Below are positions 45,874 to 56,192 of a stretch of 64,000 bases of DNA, piece after piece. Under the pieces are notes generated by a model that saw only the letters and a list, made by a program, of their open reading frames with translations, was not told the origin of the DNA and did no database searches. The stretch covers positions 1 through 64,000 of the forward strand of contig CALWSU010000008.1 in NCBI GenBank assembly GCA_944384295.1. The letters run 5' to 3'. Source of the stretch: an uncultured Lachnospiraceae bacterium. Lineage in GTDB: Bacteria; Bacillota; Clostridia; Lachnospirales; Anaerotignaceae. Each line of letters opens with the position of its first letter. Within the stretch, counting starts at the first letter, position 1. The position numbers and the translations under genes were made by a program.

Positions 45874-46944
45874 ATGTTTGAACAATTGGTAGAAATAGAA
45901 AGAAAACATCAGGAATTGGCAGACCAAATCAATGATCCAGATGTGATTGCAAATCAAGAACAATGGCGCAAGCTTATGAAAGAATACAGCGATATGACGC
46001 CAGTGGTAGAGGCGTATCAGCTATATCGCAAAACAAAAGATGCAATCGCGGAAGAATTGGAGTTATTAGGCGAAAAATTAGACGATGCTTTTCGGGAATT
46101 GGTCAAAGAAGAATTGGCAGAAAATAAAAGTCAGTTGGAAGAATTGGAAAAGGAAATTACGCTGCTTTTGATTCCCAAAGACCCCAACGATGACAAAAAC
46201 GTGATTGTAGAAATTCGCGGCGGCGCAGGCGGGGACGAAGCGGCACTGTTTGCGGGGGATTTATTCCGTATGTATGCGCGTTATGCGGAACGCAGAAAAT
46301 GGAAAATCGAAATCATGAATACCAGTGAAAGCGACTTAGGCGGATATAAAGAAATTTCATTTTTGATTACAGGTCAAGGTGCGTATTCTCGCTTGAAATA
46401 TGAAAGCGGCGTGCATCGTGTACAACGTATCCCGACCACAGAAAGCGGCGGGCGTATCCATACTTCTACGGTAACGGTAGCGGTTTTACCAGAAGCCGAG
46501 GAAGTTGATGTACACATTGATATGAATGATGTACGTGTCGATGTATTCCGTGCATCAGGCAACGGGGGACAATGTGTCAATACAACAGATTCTGCAGTAC
46601 GTATGACACATATTCCAACTGGGATTGTGGTATCCTGTCAGAATGAGAAATCACAGCTCAAAAACAAAGAACAAGCCTTGAAGGTATTATATGCGCGTGT
46701 GTATGAACGGGAACGTCAGGCACATGATGCGGCGATTTCAGAAAATCGTCGTTCTCAAGTGGGTACGGGGGATAGAAGCGAACGCATTCGGACGTATAAT
46801 TTCCCACAAGGTCGCGTAACAGACCATAGAGTTGGTTTGACATTGCACAGAATTGATGCCATATTAGATGGCGATTTAGATGAAATCATGGATACTTTAA
46901 TCACAACAGACCGTATGCAGGCAATGCAGGCACAACAAGAATAA
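45874..46944 (+). CDS. prfA: peptide chain release factor 1
   Basis: Release factor of 356 residues that recognises UAG and UAA. The GGQ loop is intact ([21 protein letters not shown]), followed by [17 protein letters not shown] and [19 protein letters not shown]. The first 110 residues form the coiled-coil domain 1. Sequence [18 protein letters not shown] is typical. The ribosome site is AAAAAAGGAG, inside prmC. It ends the translation-termination block. Confidence 0.97.
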   Translation: MFEQLVEIERKHQELADQINDPDVIANQEQWRKLMKEYSDMTPVVEAYQLYRKTKDAIAEELELLGEKLDDAFRELVKEELAENKSQLEELEKEITLLLIPKDPNDDKNVIVEIRGGAGGDEAALFAGDLFRMYARYAERRKWKIEIMNTSESDLGGYKEISFLITGQGAYSRLKYESGVHRVQRIPTTESGGRIHTSTVTVAVLPEAEEVDVHIDMNDVRVDVFRASGNGGQCVNTTDSAVRMTHIPTGIVVSCQNEKSQLKNKEQALKVLYARVYERERQAHDAAISENRRSQVGTGDRSERIRTYNFPQGRVTDHRVGLTLHRIDAILDGDLDEIMDTLITTDRMQAMQAQQE

Positions 46945-46993
46945 AAAGAGTTGATTTTTTTCAGTAAAAATACAAAAGAAATCGGGTGTCAAT

Positions 46994-47548
46994 ATGAAGG
47001 AACTATTTGATTTATTTTTTACATTTGCCAGAATTGGTGCGTTTACATTCGGCGGTGGGTATGCCATGCTGCCAATGTTGCAAAGAGAAGTAGTGCAAAG
47101 CCGTAAATGGGCAACCGAAGATGAGGTATTGGACTATTTTGCAATCGGACAATGTACCCCAGGTGTGATTTTTGTCAATACTGCAACCTTTATTGGATAC
47201 AAACAAAAAGGTTTGTTAGGCGCGATTTTTGCAACGGCGGGCGGTGTATTTCCGTCTTTTGTCATCATTATGATCATTGCAGCGGTATTGACCAATTTTG
47301 CGCATTTGCCTATTGTGCAATATGCTTTTGGCGGGATTCGTGTCGTGGTTGGCGTTTTGATTTGTAACGCAGTCATGGGCATGTGGAAAAAATCGGTAGT
47401 CGACAAATTGGGGATTGTATTGGCACTGTTTTCTTTTTTGGTTGTGACATTTACCAATCTTTCCCCCGTTTATATGGTATTGTTGGGTGCTGTCGTGGGG
47501 ATTCTGGTCAAAGCCTTGTTTTCTCATAAGAAAGGAGGCAACGCATAA
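46994..47548 (+). CDS. chrA: chromate transporter, N-terminal-type subunit (short CHR)
   Basis: Membrane protein of 184 residues with about five or six helices. Signature FARIGAFTFGGGYAMLPMLQRE and the IGQCTPGVIFVNTATFIGYKQKG loop mark the short-chain CHR family. It is followed by a second CHR gene whose ATG overlaps this stop (TAATG). Short CHR proteins come as pairs that function together with antiparallel topology. The substrate may be chromate/sulfate or unknown in anaerobes. Confidence 0.9.
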   Translation: MKELFDLFFTFARIGAFTFGGGYAMLPMLQREVVQSRKWATEDEVLDYFAIGQCTPGVIFVNTATFIGYKQKGLLGAIFATAGGVFPSFVIIMIIAAVLTNFAHLPIVQYAFGGIRVVVGVLICNAVMGMWKKSVVDKLGIVLALFSFLVVTFTNLSPVYMVLLGAVVGILVKALFSHKKGGNA

Positions 47549-48117
47549 TGCAGCTTTTGATTTTATTTTGGGAATTTTTTAAGATTGGTTTGTTTTCGAT
47601 AGGCGGCGGCTTGGCGACGCTTCCGTTTTTATACGATTTGGCAGACCGTTATGATTGGCTACGTTTGGAGCAAATTCCAGATATGATTGCTGTTTCAGAA
47701 TCCACACCAGGACCACTGGGCATCAATATGGCGACTTATGCAGGCTTTCAATGTGCTGGACCGTTGGGCAGTGTGATTGCAACGGTGGGGCTGGTCACGC
47801 CTTCGGTGATTATTATTATCATTGTGTATCAATTTTTAGAGAAATTTCGGACAAGCAAAATAGTAGAAAATGCTTTTTATGGTTTGCGTCCCATTGTGGT
47901 CGGTTTGATTGCATCAGCAGGGTTTGGCGTGATTGTGATGTCTTTGCTGCAAACAGAAGGTTGGCAGATGGGTATGTCCCTGGCTTCCTTGATTCATTGG
48001 AAAGAATGTATTTTATTTGTGCTGATATTTGTAGCGGCAAAAAAATGGAAAAATCTGCATCCCATTGCTTTGATTTTAGCGGGTGCAGTGGTTGGTATCG
48101 TATTTCATTTGGGATAA
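47548..48117 (+). CDS. chrA: chromate transporter, second short CHR subunit
   Basis: Partner of the preceding gene, 189 residues. FFKIGLFSIGGGLATLPFL, AVSESTPGPLGINMATYAGFQ and C-terminal hydrophobic helices are family hallmarks. The one-base overlap with the first subunit gives translational coupling after AAAGGAGG. The pair probably forms one anion transporter. Confidence 0.9.
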   Translation: MQLLILFWEFFKIGLFSIGGGLATLPFLYDLADRYDWLRLEQIPDMIAVSESTPGPLGINMATYAGFQCAGPLGSVIATVGLVTPSVIIIIIVYQFLEKFRTSKIVENAFYGLRPIVVGLIASAGFGVIVMSLLQTEGWQMGMSLASLIHWKECILFVLIFVAAKKWKNLHPIALILAGAVVGIVFHLG

Positions 48118-48162
48118 AAATAGAGAAATAGAAAAATAGAAAAATAGAAAAGGAGGAAGCGT

Positions 48163-49644
48163 ATGCAGTATATTATGTCGTTAGACCAAGGAACCACAAG
48201 TTCTCGGTGTATTTTGTTCGATAAAGCAGGGAATCCTGTCAGCATGGCACAAAAAGAATATCACCAGATTTATCCGCAACCGGGCTGGGTAGAACATGAC
48301 CCTATGGAAATCTGGCAAACGCAGCTAGAAGTGGCACAACGTGCTTTGACACAAAAGGGACTGAATGCTTCTGATATTGCGGCAATCGGTATCACCAATC
48401 AAAGAGAAACCACCATACTTTGGGATAAACGTACCGGAAAGCCCATTCATAACGCCATTGTATGGCAATGCCGCCGTACTGCGCAGATGTGCGAAAAACT
48501 TAAAGAACAAGGATATACCGATTTTTTCCGTAAAAAAACAGGCTTGTTATTAGATGCGTATTTTTCTGCAACAAAAATTTGCTGGATTTTAGAGCATGTG
48601 CCAGATGCGCGGAAAATGGCGGAAGAAGGCAATTTGCTTTTTGGTACCGTGGATACTTGGTTGATTTGGAATCTAACAGGTGGTCAAGTGCATGCAACCG
48701 ATTATTCCAATGCTTCTCGTACCATGCTTTATAATATCCATACTTTGGAATGGGACGCAGAAATTTTAGATTTATTGAACATTCCAGCGTCTATATTGCC
48801 AGCAGTCATGCCATCTAGTGTACGGTATGGAGAAACATTGCCATTTCATTTTGGCGCACCCATTCCGATTACAGGCGCAGCAGGGGACCAACAATCCGCG
48901 CTCTTTGGACAGGCTTGTTTTACACCAGGTTCGGCAAAAAATACATATGGTACAGGCTGCTTTTTGTTGATGAATACAGGCGAACAGCTTGTGACATCTG
49001 ACAATGGATTGTTGACTACAATCGCTTGGGGCTTGGACGGTAAAGTGACATATGCCTTGGAAGGTTCTGTTTTTGTGGCAGGTGCCGCAATACAATGGCT
49101 GCGAGATGAATTAAAATTGATTTCATCTGCACCAGAAACGGAAGAATTAGCATTATCTGTACCAGATACATGTGGTGTATATTTGGTACCAGCATTTGTA
49201 GGGCTAGGCGCACCATATTGGGATTCTAATGCAAGAGGAATTTTAACTGGTTTGACACGTGGGGCGAATCGCTGTCACATTGCGAGAGCTGCCTTAGAGT
49301 CTATGGCATATCAGACCTATGATGTACTGCACGCCATGGAAGAAGATGCAAAAATCCCTTTGGCAGAATTGCGGGCAGATGGCGGCGCGGCTGCAAATCA
49401 TTTCTTATTGCAGTTTCAGGCGGATATTACAGGTGTACCAGTATTGCGTCCCAATACATTGGAAACAACTGCCTTGGGCGCGGCATATTTGGCAGGTTTG
49501 GCAGTGGGATATTGGAAAGATTTATCCGAAATCCGACGCAATTGGGGCGTTTCGCATGCCTATTCTCCAAAATCCAGCAAGGAAGATGCTGCTATTTTAT
49601 TAGAAGGTTGGCGCAAAGCAATTCGACAGGCACTCCAAAAATAA
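48163..49644 (+). CDS. glpK: glycerol kinase
   Basis: FGGY-type kinase of 493 residues converting glycerol to glycerol 3-phosphate with [19 protein letters not shown] is the phosphate-binding N-terminus. [24 protein letters not shown] and [17 protein letters not shown] are glycerol kinase motifs, and [18 protein letters not shown] is the C-domain signature. It lacks the phosphocarrier-binding His of many Firmicutes in a region I could not verify. Ribosome site AAAAGGAGG, preceded by a short TAGAAAAA tandem repeat (about 48120-48149). No glycerol facilitator or glpD in the window. Confidence 0.95.
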   Translation: MQYIMSLDQGTTSSRCILFDKAGNPVSMAQKEYHQIYPQPGWVEHDPMEIWQTQLEVAQRALTQKGLNASDIAAIGITNQRETTILWDKRTGKPIHNAIVWQCRRTAQMCEKLKEQGYTDFFRKKTGLLLDAYFSATKICWILEHVPDARKMAEEGNLLFGTVDTWLIWNLTGGQVHATDYSNASRTMLYNIHTLEWDAEILDLLNIPASILPAVMPSSVRYGETLPFHFGAPIPITGAAGDQQSALFGQACFTPGSAKNTYGTGCFLLMNTGEQLVTSDNGLLTTIAWGLDGKVTYALEGSVFVAGAAIQWLRDELKLISSAPETEELALSVPDTCGVYLVPAFVGLGAPYWDSNARGILTGLTRGANRCHIARAALESMAYQTYDVLHAMEEDAKIPLAELRADGGAAANHFLLQFQADITGVPVLRPNTLETTALGAAYLAGLAVGYWKDLSEIRRNWGVSHAYSPKSSKEDAAILLEGWRKAIRQALQK

Positions 49645-49719
49645 TTGGTAATAATTGGTTTGTCGACCTTGTCAATACCAAAAATCTATGACAGAAAGCC
49701 TATGTACTTCTTGCAGTTT

Positions 49720-49776
49720 TTACAAGATATTGTGTTTTGTGCGATTTGGATTGCAATGAGACACAATATGTGCTAA
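49720..49776 (+). promoter_or_regulatory. candidate NrdR operator pair upstream of nrdD
   Basis: Two sites resemble the NrdR box (consensus ACACWATATATWGTGT). Site one at 49720-49735 matches 13 of 16 positions and site two at 49761-49776 matches 11. Their starts are 41 bases apart, about four helical turns. NrdR represses ribonucleotide reductase genes when dATP is high. The gene for NrdR is not in the window. Confidence 0.5.
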
Positions 49777-49845
49777 AGTAGGGTACAGCATTTGGTGGGT
49801 GCTTCATGTAAAAAAATGGAGTCGGATTGGAAGGAGGGCATATGT

Positions 49846-51963
49846 ATGTATGTCATAAAAAAAGATAATACGCATGAGCCATGGAATGTACAAAAAGTGA
49901 TTGTGGCGGTGAATAAGTCAGCCTATCGCGCTTTGATTCAATTCACGGAGGAAGAATTGGATTTTATTTGTCATTATGTGGAGGAAAAAGCCAAATCTTT
50001 GGGACAAGAAGGCATTCCCATTGCACAGATGCACAATATTGTAGAAAGCGCTTTGGAACAAATCAAGCCCGAAGTTGCCAAAAGCTATCGGGATTACCGC
50101 AATTATAAACAAGATTTTGTAAAAATGTTGGACGAGGTGTACAAAAAAAGCCAGTCCATTATGTATATTGGGGATAAAGAAAACAGCAATACTGATAGTG
50201 CTTTGGTGTCTACCAAACGTTCTTTGGTATTCAATCAGCTCAATAAAGAATTATATCAGAAATTCTTTATGACAACAGAAGAATTACAGGCATGCCGTGA
50301 TGGGTATATCTATATTCATGATATGTCTGCAAGACGCGATACCATGAATTGCTGTTTATTCGATGTCAAAAGCGTATTGGAAGGCGGCTTTGAAATGGGC
50401 AATCTCTGGTACAACGAACCCAAAACATTGAATGTGGCGTTTGACGTCATCGGAGATATTGTGCTTTCTGCCGCAAGTCAGCAATACGGTGGTTTTACGG
50501 TACCTTCTGTAGATTTGCTCTTAGAACCATTTGCAGAAAAGAGTTATGAAAAATTCTATCGTCGCTATATTGGTATGGGTTTAACACCGAAAATTGCCGA
50601 TCAAGAAGCAATGGCGGATATTTTAAACGATTTTGAACAAGGCTTCCAAGGCTGGGAATATAAATTTAATACGGTAGCGTCCAGTCGTGGGGATTATCCT
50701 TTTATTACTATGACATTTGGCACGGGTACTGGAAAATTTGCTAAAATGGCATCTATTACCATGTTGAATGTGCGCAGAAAAGGGCAGGGAAAGAAAAATT
50801 GTAAAAAACCGGTATTGTTCCCTAAACTGGTATTTTTATATGACGAAAATCTGCATGGCAAAGGCAAAGAATTGGAAGATGTATTTGAAGCAGGCATTTT
50901 ATGTTCTTCTAAAACCATGTATCCCGATTGGCTGTCTTTGACAGGCGAAGGCTATGTAGCAGATATGTATAAAAAATATGGTGCAATCATTAGCCCGATG
51001 GGCTGCCGTGCATTCTTGTCGCCTTGGTTTGAACGTGGCGGCATAGAGCCAGCAGACGCAGAGGACAAGCCTGTTTTTGTGGGTCGATTTAACATTGGCG
51101 CAGTGAGTCTGCATCTGCCCATGATTTATGCAAAGGCAAAACAGGAAGGACGCCCATTTTATGAAGTGTTAGATTATTATCTGGAATTGATTCGTCAATT
51201 GCATATCCGCACATACGCATATTTGGGAGAAATGCGCGCTTCTACCAATCCTTTGGCATACTGTGAAGGCGGTTTTTATGGCGGACATTTGGGAATCCAT
51301 GATAAAATCAAACCTTTGCTCAAAGCGGCGACAGCTTCCTTTGGCATTACAGCGTTAAACGAATTACAAGAATTGTATAACGGAAAGTCTTTGGTAGAAG
51401 ATGGACAATTTGCGATTGATACTTTGCAGCACATCAATGACAAAGTAGCGGAATTTAAGAAAGAAGACGGAAATTTGTATGCCATTTATGGCACACCAGC
51501 AGAAAGCCTTTGTGGTTTGCAGGTCACACAGTTCCGTAAAAAATACGGTATTATAGAAAATGTTTCTGACCGTCCTTATGTCAGCAATTCTTTCCATTGT
51601 CATGTGACAGAAGATATTTCACCCATCGAAAAACAGGATTTGGAAAAACGTTTTTGGAATCTGTCCAATGGTGGCAAAATACAATATGTGAAATATCCTA
51701 TTGATTATAATTTAGATGCGATTCGTACTTTGGTACGTCGTGCCATGGAAATGGGATTTTACGAAGGTGTCAATCTATCTTTGGCATATTGTGACGATTG
51801 TGGACATCAAGAATTGGAAATGGACGTTTGCCCAAAATGCGGCAGCAAGAATTTAACAAAAATTGACCGTATGAATGGCTATTTGTCCTATTCTCGCGTC
51901 AAAGGCGATACACGTCTGAATGAAGCGAAAATGGCGGAGATTGCAGAAAGGAAGAGTATGTAA
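49846..51963 (+). CDS. nrdD: anaerobic ribonucleoside-triphosphate reductase, class III
   Basis: Glycyl-radical enzyme of 705 residues reducing NTPs to dNTPs without oxygen. N-terminal ATP-cone (YVIKKDNTHEPWNVQKVIVAVNKSA, about 1-95) provides allosteric control. The core has ARRDTMNCCLFDV and GTGTGKFAKMASITMLNVRRKG. Near the C-terminus CDDCGHQELEMDVCPKCGS is the zinc site, followed by IDRMNGYLSYSRVKGD with the radical Gly in NGYL. I start at 49846, after AAGGAGGGCATATGT; a nearby ATG at 49842 is out of frame. The activase nrdG follows immediately. Confidence 0.95.
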   Translation: MYVIKKDNTHEPWNVQKVIVAVNKSAYRALIQFTEEELDFICHYVEEKAKSLGQEGIPIAQMHNIVESALEQIKPEVAKSYRDYRNYKQDFVKMLDEVYKKSQSIMYIGDKENSNTDSALVSTKRSLVFNQLNKELYQKFFMTTEELQACRDGYIYIHDMSARRDTMNCCLFDVKSVLEGGFEMGNLWYNEPKTLNVAFDVIGDIVLSAASQQYGGFTVPSVDLLLEPFAEKSYEKFYRRYIGMGLTPKIADQEAMADILNDFEQGFQGWEYKFNTVASSRGDYPFITMTFGTGTGKFAKMASITMLNVRRKGQGKKNCKKPVLFPKLVFLYDENLHGKGKELEDVFEAGILCSSKTMYPDWLSLTGEGYVADMYKKYGAIISPMGCRAFLSPWFERGGIEPADAEDKPVFVGRFNIGAVSLHLPMIYAKAKQEGRPFYEVLDYYLELIRQLHIRTYAYLGEMRASTNPLAYCEGGFYGGHLGIHDKIKPLLKAATASFGITALNELQELYNGKSLVEDGQFAIDTLQHINDKVAEFKKEDGNLYAIYGTPAESLCGLQVTQFRKKYGIIENVSDRPYVSNSFHCHVTEDISPIEKQDLEKRFWNLSNGGKIQYVKYPIDYNLDAIRTLVRRAMEMGFYEGVNLSLAYCDDCGHQELEMDVCPKCGSKNLTKIDRMNGYLSYSRVKGDTRLNEAKMAEIAERKSM

Positions 51964-51966
51964 GAC

Positions 51967-52461
51967 ATGCGCTATCATAATATTACCAAAGACGATATGC
52001 TCAATGGAGAAGGGCTGCGTGTGGTGCTTTGGGTGGCAGGCTGTAACCATGCTTGTAAGCAATGCCATAATCCGATTACATGGGACGCAGAGGGTGGCAT
52101 ACCGTTTGACGCACAAGCAGAAGAAGAACTTTGCGCAGCACTGGAAAAAAACTATATCAGTGGTTTGACATTCAGCGGCGGGGACCCCTTATATCCGGGC
52201 AATCGTGAGGACATAGCAGCTTTGGCACATCGTATCAAACAGAAATTTCCACAAAAGTCTATTTGGCTGTATACAGGCTATTTATGGGAAGAAGTCAATG
52301 CTTTGGCGTTGATGGCGGATATTGATGTTTTGGTAGATGGCAGATTTATGGTAGAACTCAAGGACAATAAACTGCATTGGCGCGGAAGTTCCAACCAACG
52401 TATCATAGATGTACAAAAATCCTTGCAGGCAGGCACACCATATTTATATCAAGAAGCATAA
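51967..52461 (+). CDS. nrdG: anaerobic ribonucleotide reductase-activating protein
   Basis: Radical SAM enzyme of 164 residues that creates the glycyl radical on NrdD. The cluster motif CNHACKQC (CxxxCxxC) is at about 26-33, then the GGDP SAM motif ([13 protein letters not shown]) at about 69-72. It starts three bases after the nrdD stop codon, so the pair is coupled. Confidence 0.96.
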   Translation: MRYHNITKDDMLNGEGLRVVLWVAGCNHACKQCHNPITWDAEGGIPFDAQAEEELCAALEKNYISGLTFSGGDPLYPGNREDIAALAHRIKQKFPQKSIWLYTGYLWEEVNALALMADIDVLVDGRFMVELKDNKLHWRGSSNQRIIDVQKSLQAGTPYLYQEA

Positions 52462-52502
52462 CATATAACATACAACATACAAGAAAAGAGGAAACCGAAC
52501 AG

Positions 52503-52937
52503 ATGGAAACCATTCAAATCAAATATTTGAGCGATAAAATCGAGAAACTGCGCTACATTGATGGAAAATCCGATTGGATTGATTTACGTGCTGCCGAAGA
52601 TGTGACATTAAAAGCGGGTGAATTTCGCTTGATTCCCTTAGGGGTTGCCATGCAGCTGCCTAAAGGGTATGAAGCGCATATTGTACCTCGTAGTTCTACA
52701 TTCAAAAATTTTGGCATTTTACAGACCAATCATTGTGGGATTGTAGACGAAAGTTATTGTGGTGACAATGACCAATGGTTTTTTCCAGCATTGGCAATGC
52801 GAGATACTGTAATTCATTGTAATGATAGAATTTGTCAGTTTCGTATTTTTGCGCATCAGCCGAAAATCGAATTTCAAGCAGTAGAAACATTAGGCAATGC
52901 AGACCGTGGCGGGATTGGTTCTACAGGAAAGAATTGA
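52503..52937 (+). CDS. dut: deoxyuridine triphosphate nucleotidohydrolase
   Basis: dUTPase of 144 residues that removes dUTP and supplies dUMP. Trimeric-type motifs are seen: [47 protein letters not shown] and [14 protein letters not shown], the C-terminal motif 5. Ser in RSS and Asp in VDESY are the active-site residues. I start at 52503, at the first Met behind AAGAGGAAACC. It is fitting next to nrdDG in a dNTP supply operon. Confidence 0.93.
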   Translation: METIQIKYLSDKIEKLRYIDGKSDWIDLRAAEDVTLKAGEFRLIPLGVAMQLPKGYEAHIVPRSSTFKNFGILQTNHCGIVDESYCGDNDQWFFPALAMRDTVIHCNDRICQFRIFAHQPKIEFQAVETLGNADRGGIGSTGKN

Positions 52938-52947
52938 GGCGATTGTT

Positions 52948-53436
52948 TTGGAAAGTTTGACATTTCGTTATGCAACAAAAGAAGATATTCCATTGATATT
53001 GCGCTTGATACGAGAATTGGCAGAGTATGAAGGGTTGTTATCTGAAGTAGTGGCAACAGAAGCCATTTTGGAAGAATGGATTTTCCAGAAAAACAAAGCA
53101 GAAGTCATATTTGGTTTAGATTCTGCTGGAGAAGAAATTGGTTTTGCTTTGTTTTTCCATAATTTCTCTACTTTTTTGGGACGAGCAGGCATTTATTTAG
53201 AAGATTTATATGTTTTGCCGACACAAAGGGGAAAGGGCTATGGCAAAGCGATATTGCAAAAATTGGCACAAATTGCGGTAGAGCGTGGCTGTGGCAGATT
53301 GGAATGGTGGTGCTTGGATAGCAACACACCAAGTATTGGTTTTTATCGTGCTTTGGGCGCAGAAGCAATGTCGGATTGGACGGTATATCGTTTGGCAGGA
53401 GATACACTGCAAAATATGGCAGAAGCAAAAGAATAA
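52948..53436 (+). CDS. GNAT-family N-acetyltransferase
   Basis: Acetyltransferase of 162 residues. It begins ESLTFRYATKEDIPLILRLIRELAEYE and has the acetyl-CoA loop RGKGYGKAIL (about 92-101) and NTPSIGFYRALGAEAM. It resembles the spermidine/spermine or diamine acetyltransferase group (LEDLYVLPTQRGKGYG). I use TTG at 52948 with a weak GAGGCG site upstream; it lies 10 bases after dut. Substrate not certain. Confidence 0.85.
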   Translation: MESLTFRYATKEDIPLILRLIRELAEYEGLLSEVVATEAILEEWIFQKNKAEVIFGLDSAGEEIGFALFFHNFSTFLGRAGIYLEDLYVLPTQRGKGYGKAILQKLAQIAVERGCGRLEWWCLDSNTPSIGFYRALGAEAMSDWTVYRLAGDTLQNMAEAKE

Positions 53437-53467
53437 AAGAATAAAGGAATAAAGGAATCAAAAATTA

Positions 53468-53502
53468 AGGGACACCGGCAAGCCGATGTCCCTAGTTTTT
53501 TT
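53468..53502. terminator. terminator between the GNAT gene and metQ
   Basis: AGGGACA pairs with TGTCCCT, followed by AGTTTTTTT on the plus strand. It lies between convergent genes. Confidence 0.85.
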
Positions 53503-53508
53503 ATGATA

Positions 53509-54390
53509 TTATTCTGCTACAGTAAATACAGGAGCAACAGCGCCTTGATATGTGTTGTTGATATAATCTGCAACTTCCTGTGTCTGCAATGCTTGAATCA
53601 AAGCCTGCAATTCGGGTCTGTTTTCGTCACCACTTCTGACTGCTACGACATTCTGGTAAGAATCTGGAGTCAAAGTATCAGCGGATTCGATTGCCAGCGC
53701 GTCTTCCAATGCCAAACCATTACCAATTGCATAGTTGCCGTTGATAACACCGATGTCCAAAGAGTCCAAAGACAGAGGGATTTGTGCTGCTTCCATTTCC
53801 TCGATTTTTAAGTTCTTAGGATTTTCTACAATATCCAGTTTGGTAGCGGTCACACCTGCATCTTCTTTCAATTTCAATACGCCATTTTGTTCCAGTAACA
53901 GCAATGCTCTTGCTTCATTGGTAGGGTCATTGGGCACACCAATGATTGCGCCTTCTGGCAGATTTGCCAAATCGCTGGAGTTGCCGGCAAAGATTGCCAT
54001 AGGTTCATAATGCACTGCACCAATGGAAACCAGATTCATATTATTGTCGGCGTTGAATTGGTCTAAATAAAGTTGATGCTGGAAATAGTTTGCGTCCAAG
54101 TCACCAGAGTTTAATGTGGTATTGGGCTGTACATAATCATTGAATTCTACAATCTCTAAATCAATGCCCTGTTCTGCCAATACAGGCTGAACTTGTTTCA
54201 AGATTTCTGCATGAGGAGTAGGAACTGCGCCTACTTTGATTTTGACAGTTTCACCGCTTGCAGTATCGCCGTTTTCTTCTGTTGCTGTGTTGTTTGTGTC
54301 TGTACCTTCTGTGCTTTCTGTTGTGCTGGAGCAGCCGATGGCACCAAAAGCCAAAGCAGCTGTCAATAAAATACCTACAAATTTTTTCAT
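53509..54390 (-). CDS. metQ: methionine ABC transporter substrate-binding lipoprotein
   Basis: Lipoprotein of 293 residues of the NlpA/MetQ family. The signal peptide ends at the lipobox AIGC (Cys about 20), followed by a Ser/Thr linker and the binding domain with KVGAVPTPHAEILKQVQPVLAEQGIDLEIVEFNDYVQPN and ANYFQHQLYLDQF. It is the third gene of the operon metN-metI-metQ behind a T-box with Met specifier. It binds methionine. Confidence 0.95.
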   Translation of the reverse strand: MKKFVGILLTAALAFGAIGCSSTTESTEGTDTNNTATEENGDTASGETVKIKVGAVPTPHAEILKQVQPVLAEQGIDLEIVEFNDYVQPNTTLNSGDLDANYFQHQLYLDQFNADNNMNLVSIGAVHYEPMAIFAGNSSDLANLPEGAIIGVPNDPTNEARALLLLEQNGVLKLKEDAGVTATKLDIVENPKNLKIEEMEAAQIPLSLDSLDIGVINGNYAIGNGLALEDALAIESADTLTPDSYQNVVAVRSGDENRPELQALIQALQTQEVADYINNTYQGAVAPVFTVAE

Positions 54391-54447
54391 AATACAAATC
54401 CTCCTTAAAAATATGAATTCTCTTTTTTTATGTAATCGCCTATGGCG

Positions 54448-55107
54448 TTACAGACGTTTGTCTGTGTTTTTAGAAATACGTAAGCCGATTTCCTGCAATA
54501 CCTGTACAATGATTACCAATAAAACAATCATAATCAGCATGATTTCATTGTTTTGGCGGTAATATCCATAATTGATGGCAATAGCACCCAAACCGCCGCC
54601 GCCACAGAAGCCAGCCATTGCAGAATAGCCTAATATAGTGGTCATGGTAATGGCACTGCCTACCAATAAAGAGGGTTTTGCCTCGGGTAATAATACACGG
54701 CACATAATACGCAAGGGAGAAGCCCCCATGGACTGTGCAGCTTCAATCACACCTTTGTCGACTTCTTTCAAAGAAGATTCTACCAAACGTGCAATAAAGG
54801 GTGCCGCAGAAGCAACCAATACCACAATGGTAGCTTTTGTACCAATGACAGTACCTACTACAAATTTTGTAATTGGCATCATTGCAACTAATAAAAGTAG
54901 GAACGGCACGGAACGGATCACATTGATGATAAAGCCTAAGATTTTGTTACATAAGGGAGCGGGAGAAATCCCATCTTTGTCGGTTGCAACCAATATCAAA
55001 CCCAAAGGCAATCCAATGACATATGCCGCAAGGGACGAAACAACCGTCATATAAATACTTTCCCAAAATCCAATGATGATTTCGGAAACCAATCCATTCT
55101 CAAACAT
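54448..55107 (-). CDS. metI: methionine ABC transporter permease
   Basis: Membrane permease of 219 residues with five helices. The EAA loop EAAQSMGASPLRIMCRVLLPEA contacts the ATPase. GLPLGLILVATD and INVIRSVPFLLLLVAMMP are MetI family traits. It overlaps the end of metN by eight bases. Confidence 0.95.
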   Translation of the reverse strand: MFENGLVSEIIIGFWESIYMTVVSSLAAYVIGLPLGLILVATDKDGISPAPLCNKILGFIINVIRSVPFLLLLVAMMPITKFVVGTVIGTKATIVVLVASAAPFIARLVESSLKEVDKGVIEAAQSMGASPLRIMCRVLLPEAKPSLLVGSAITMTTILGYSAMAGFCGGGGLGAIAINYGYYRQNNEIMLIMIVLLVIIVQVLQEIGLRISKNTDKRL

Positions 55108-56119
55108 GTTCTACCTCCTCTACAATGACACGTTTTTCTCTCAGATTTGCTATCATGCGTTCCCGCAGTGCTTCGTCTTCCGGCAGCTGAATCATCATCT
55201 GACCATATACTTTGCCGTCAATGTTACGCGTATTTGCGGCAAGTATATTTGCGGCTGCGTTGCATTCAATCATCATACTGCCCAACAATGGTTCGTTGGA
55301 ATTGCTTTCGTCAAATACAATACGATAGCAGTGTGGCAGATGTCCGGTATAGCCTTCGCGGCTGTCGCCTTCATGGAATACCAATTCTCTGCCGGCTTCT
55401 GTTTTGGGTTCGCGGAAGATTTCTTCTACACTGCCCATTTCTGCAATCAAGCCACCGCTGATGATTGCCACACGATGGCAAATTTCCTGTATGACTTTCA
55501 TTTCATGTGTGATGATGACGACCGTAATCCCCAAACGTTGATTGATGTCTTTGAGCAATTCCAGCACACCCAATGTGGTATTGGGGTCAAGTGCACTGGT
55601 GGCTTCGTCACAAAGCAAAACTTTGGGATTGGTTGCCAATGCGCGCGCAATTGCAACACGTTGTTTCTGTCCGCCAGAAAGTTGAGAAGGATAAGATTCT
55701 GTTTTTTCCCCCAGTCCTACTAATTCCAAAAGTTCTTTGGCTTTTGCGCGGGCTTCTGATTTTTTTATGCCGGCAATCTCCATCGGAAAACATACATTTT
55801 CTAATGCGGTACGCTGCATCAATAAATGAAATTGTTGGAAAATCATACCCATTGATTGTCTGGCTTGGCGCAAATCCTTTTCAGAAAGTGTGGTCAATTC
55901 CTGTCCATCTAAATAGACTTTGCCGCTTGTGGGACGTTCCAAAAGATTGATACAACGTACCAATGTGCTTTTGCCCGCACCACTCATGCCGATGATACCA
56001 AAAATTTCGCCTTTGTGAATATCCAAATCCACACCATGCAAAACTTCTAAGGTACCTGTTTTTTGTGGAAAAGTTTTTGTAATCCCTTCCAATCGAATCA
56101 TGACTTGATTTTGTTCCAT
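55100..56119 (-). CDS. metN: methionine ABC transporter ATP-binding protein
   Basis: ATPase of 339 residues. Walker A GMSGAGKST, signature LSGGQKQRVAIARAL, Walker B LLCDEATSALDP, and a C-terminal NIL regulatory domain (about 265-339), which binds Met and inhibits transport. I start at 56119 behind GAAAGGGAGC. The frame continues upstream into the T-box leader and is not coding there. Confidence 0.95.
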   Translation of the reverse strand: MEQNQVMIRLEGITKTFPQKTGTLEVLHGVDLDIHKGEIFGIIGMSGAGKSTLVRCINLLERPTSGKVYLDGQELTTLSEKDLRQARQSMGMIFQQFHLLMQRTALENVCFPMEIAGIKKSEARAKAKELLELVGLGEKTESYPSQLSGGQKQRVAIARALATNPKVLLCDEATSALDPNTTLGVLELLKDINQRLGITVVIITHEMKVIQEICHRVAIISGGLIAEMGSVEEIFREPKTEAGRELVFHEGDSREGYTGHLPHCYRIVFDESNSNEPLLGSMMIECNAAANILAANTRNIDGKVYGQMMIQLPEDEALRERMIANLREKRVIVEEVEHV

Positions 56120-56192
56120 GGTCGTTTGCTCCCTTTCTAGTTTATGTATCTGTATACAATCGCAATCTAATGAAAAAACAAAAATAATAAAA

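Noticed and set aside
48120-48149. Short TAGAAAAA tandem repeat before glpK
   Set aside because: Imperfect, short and A-rich; too weak to argue for phase variation.
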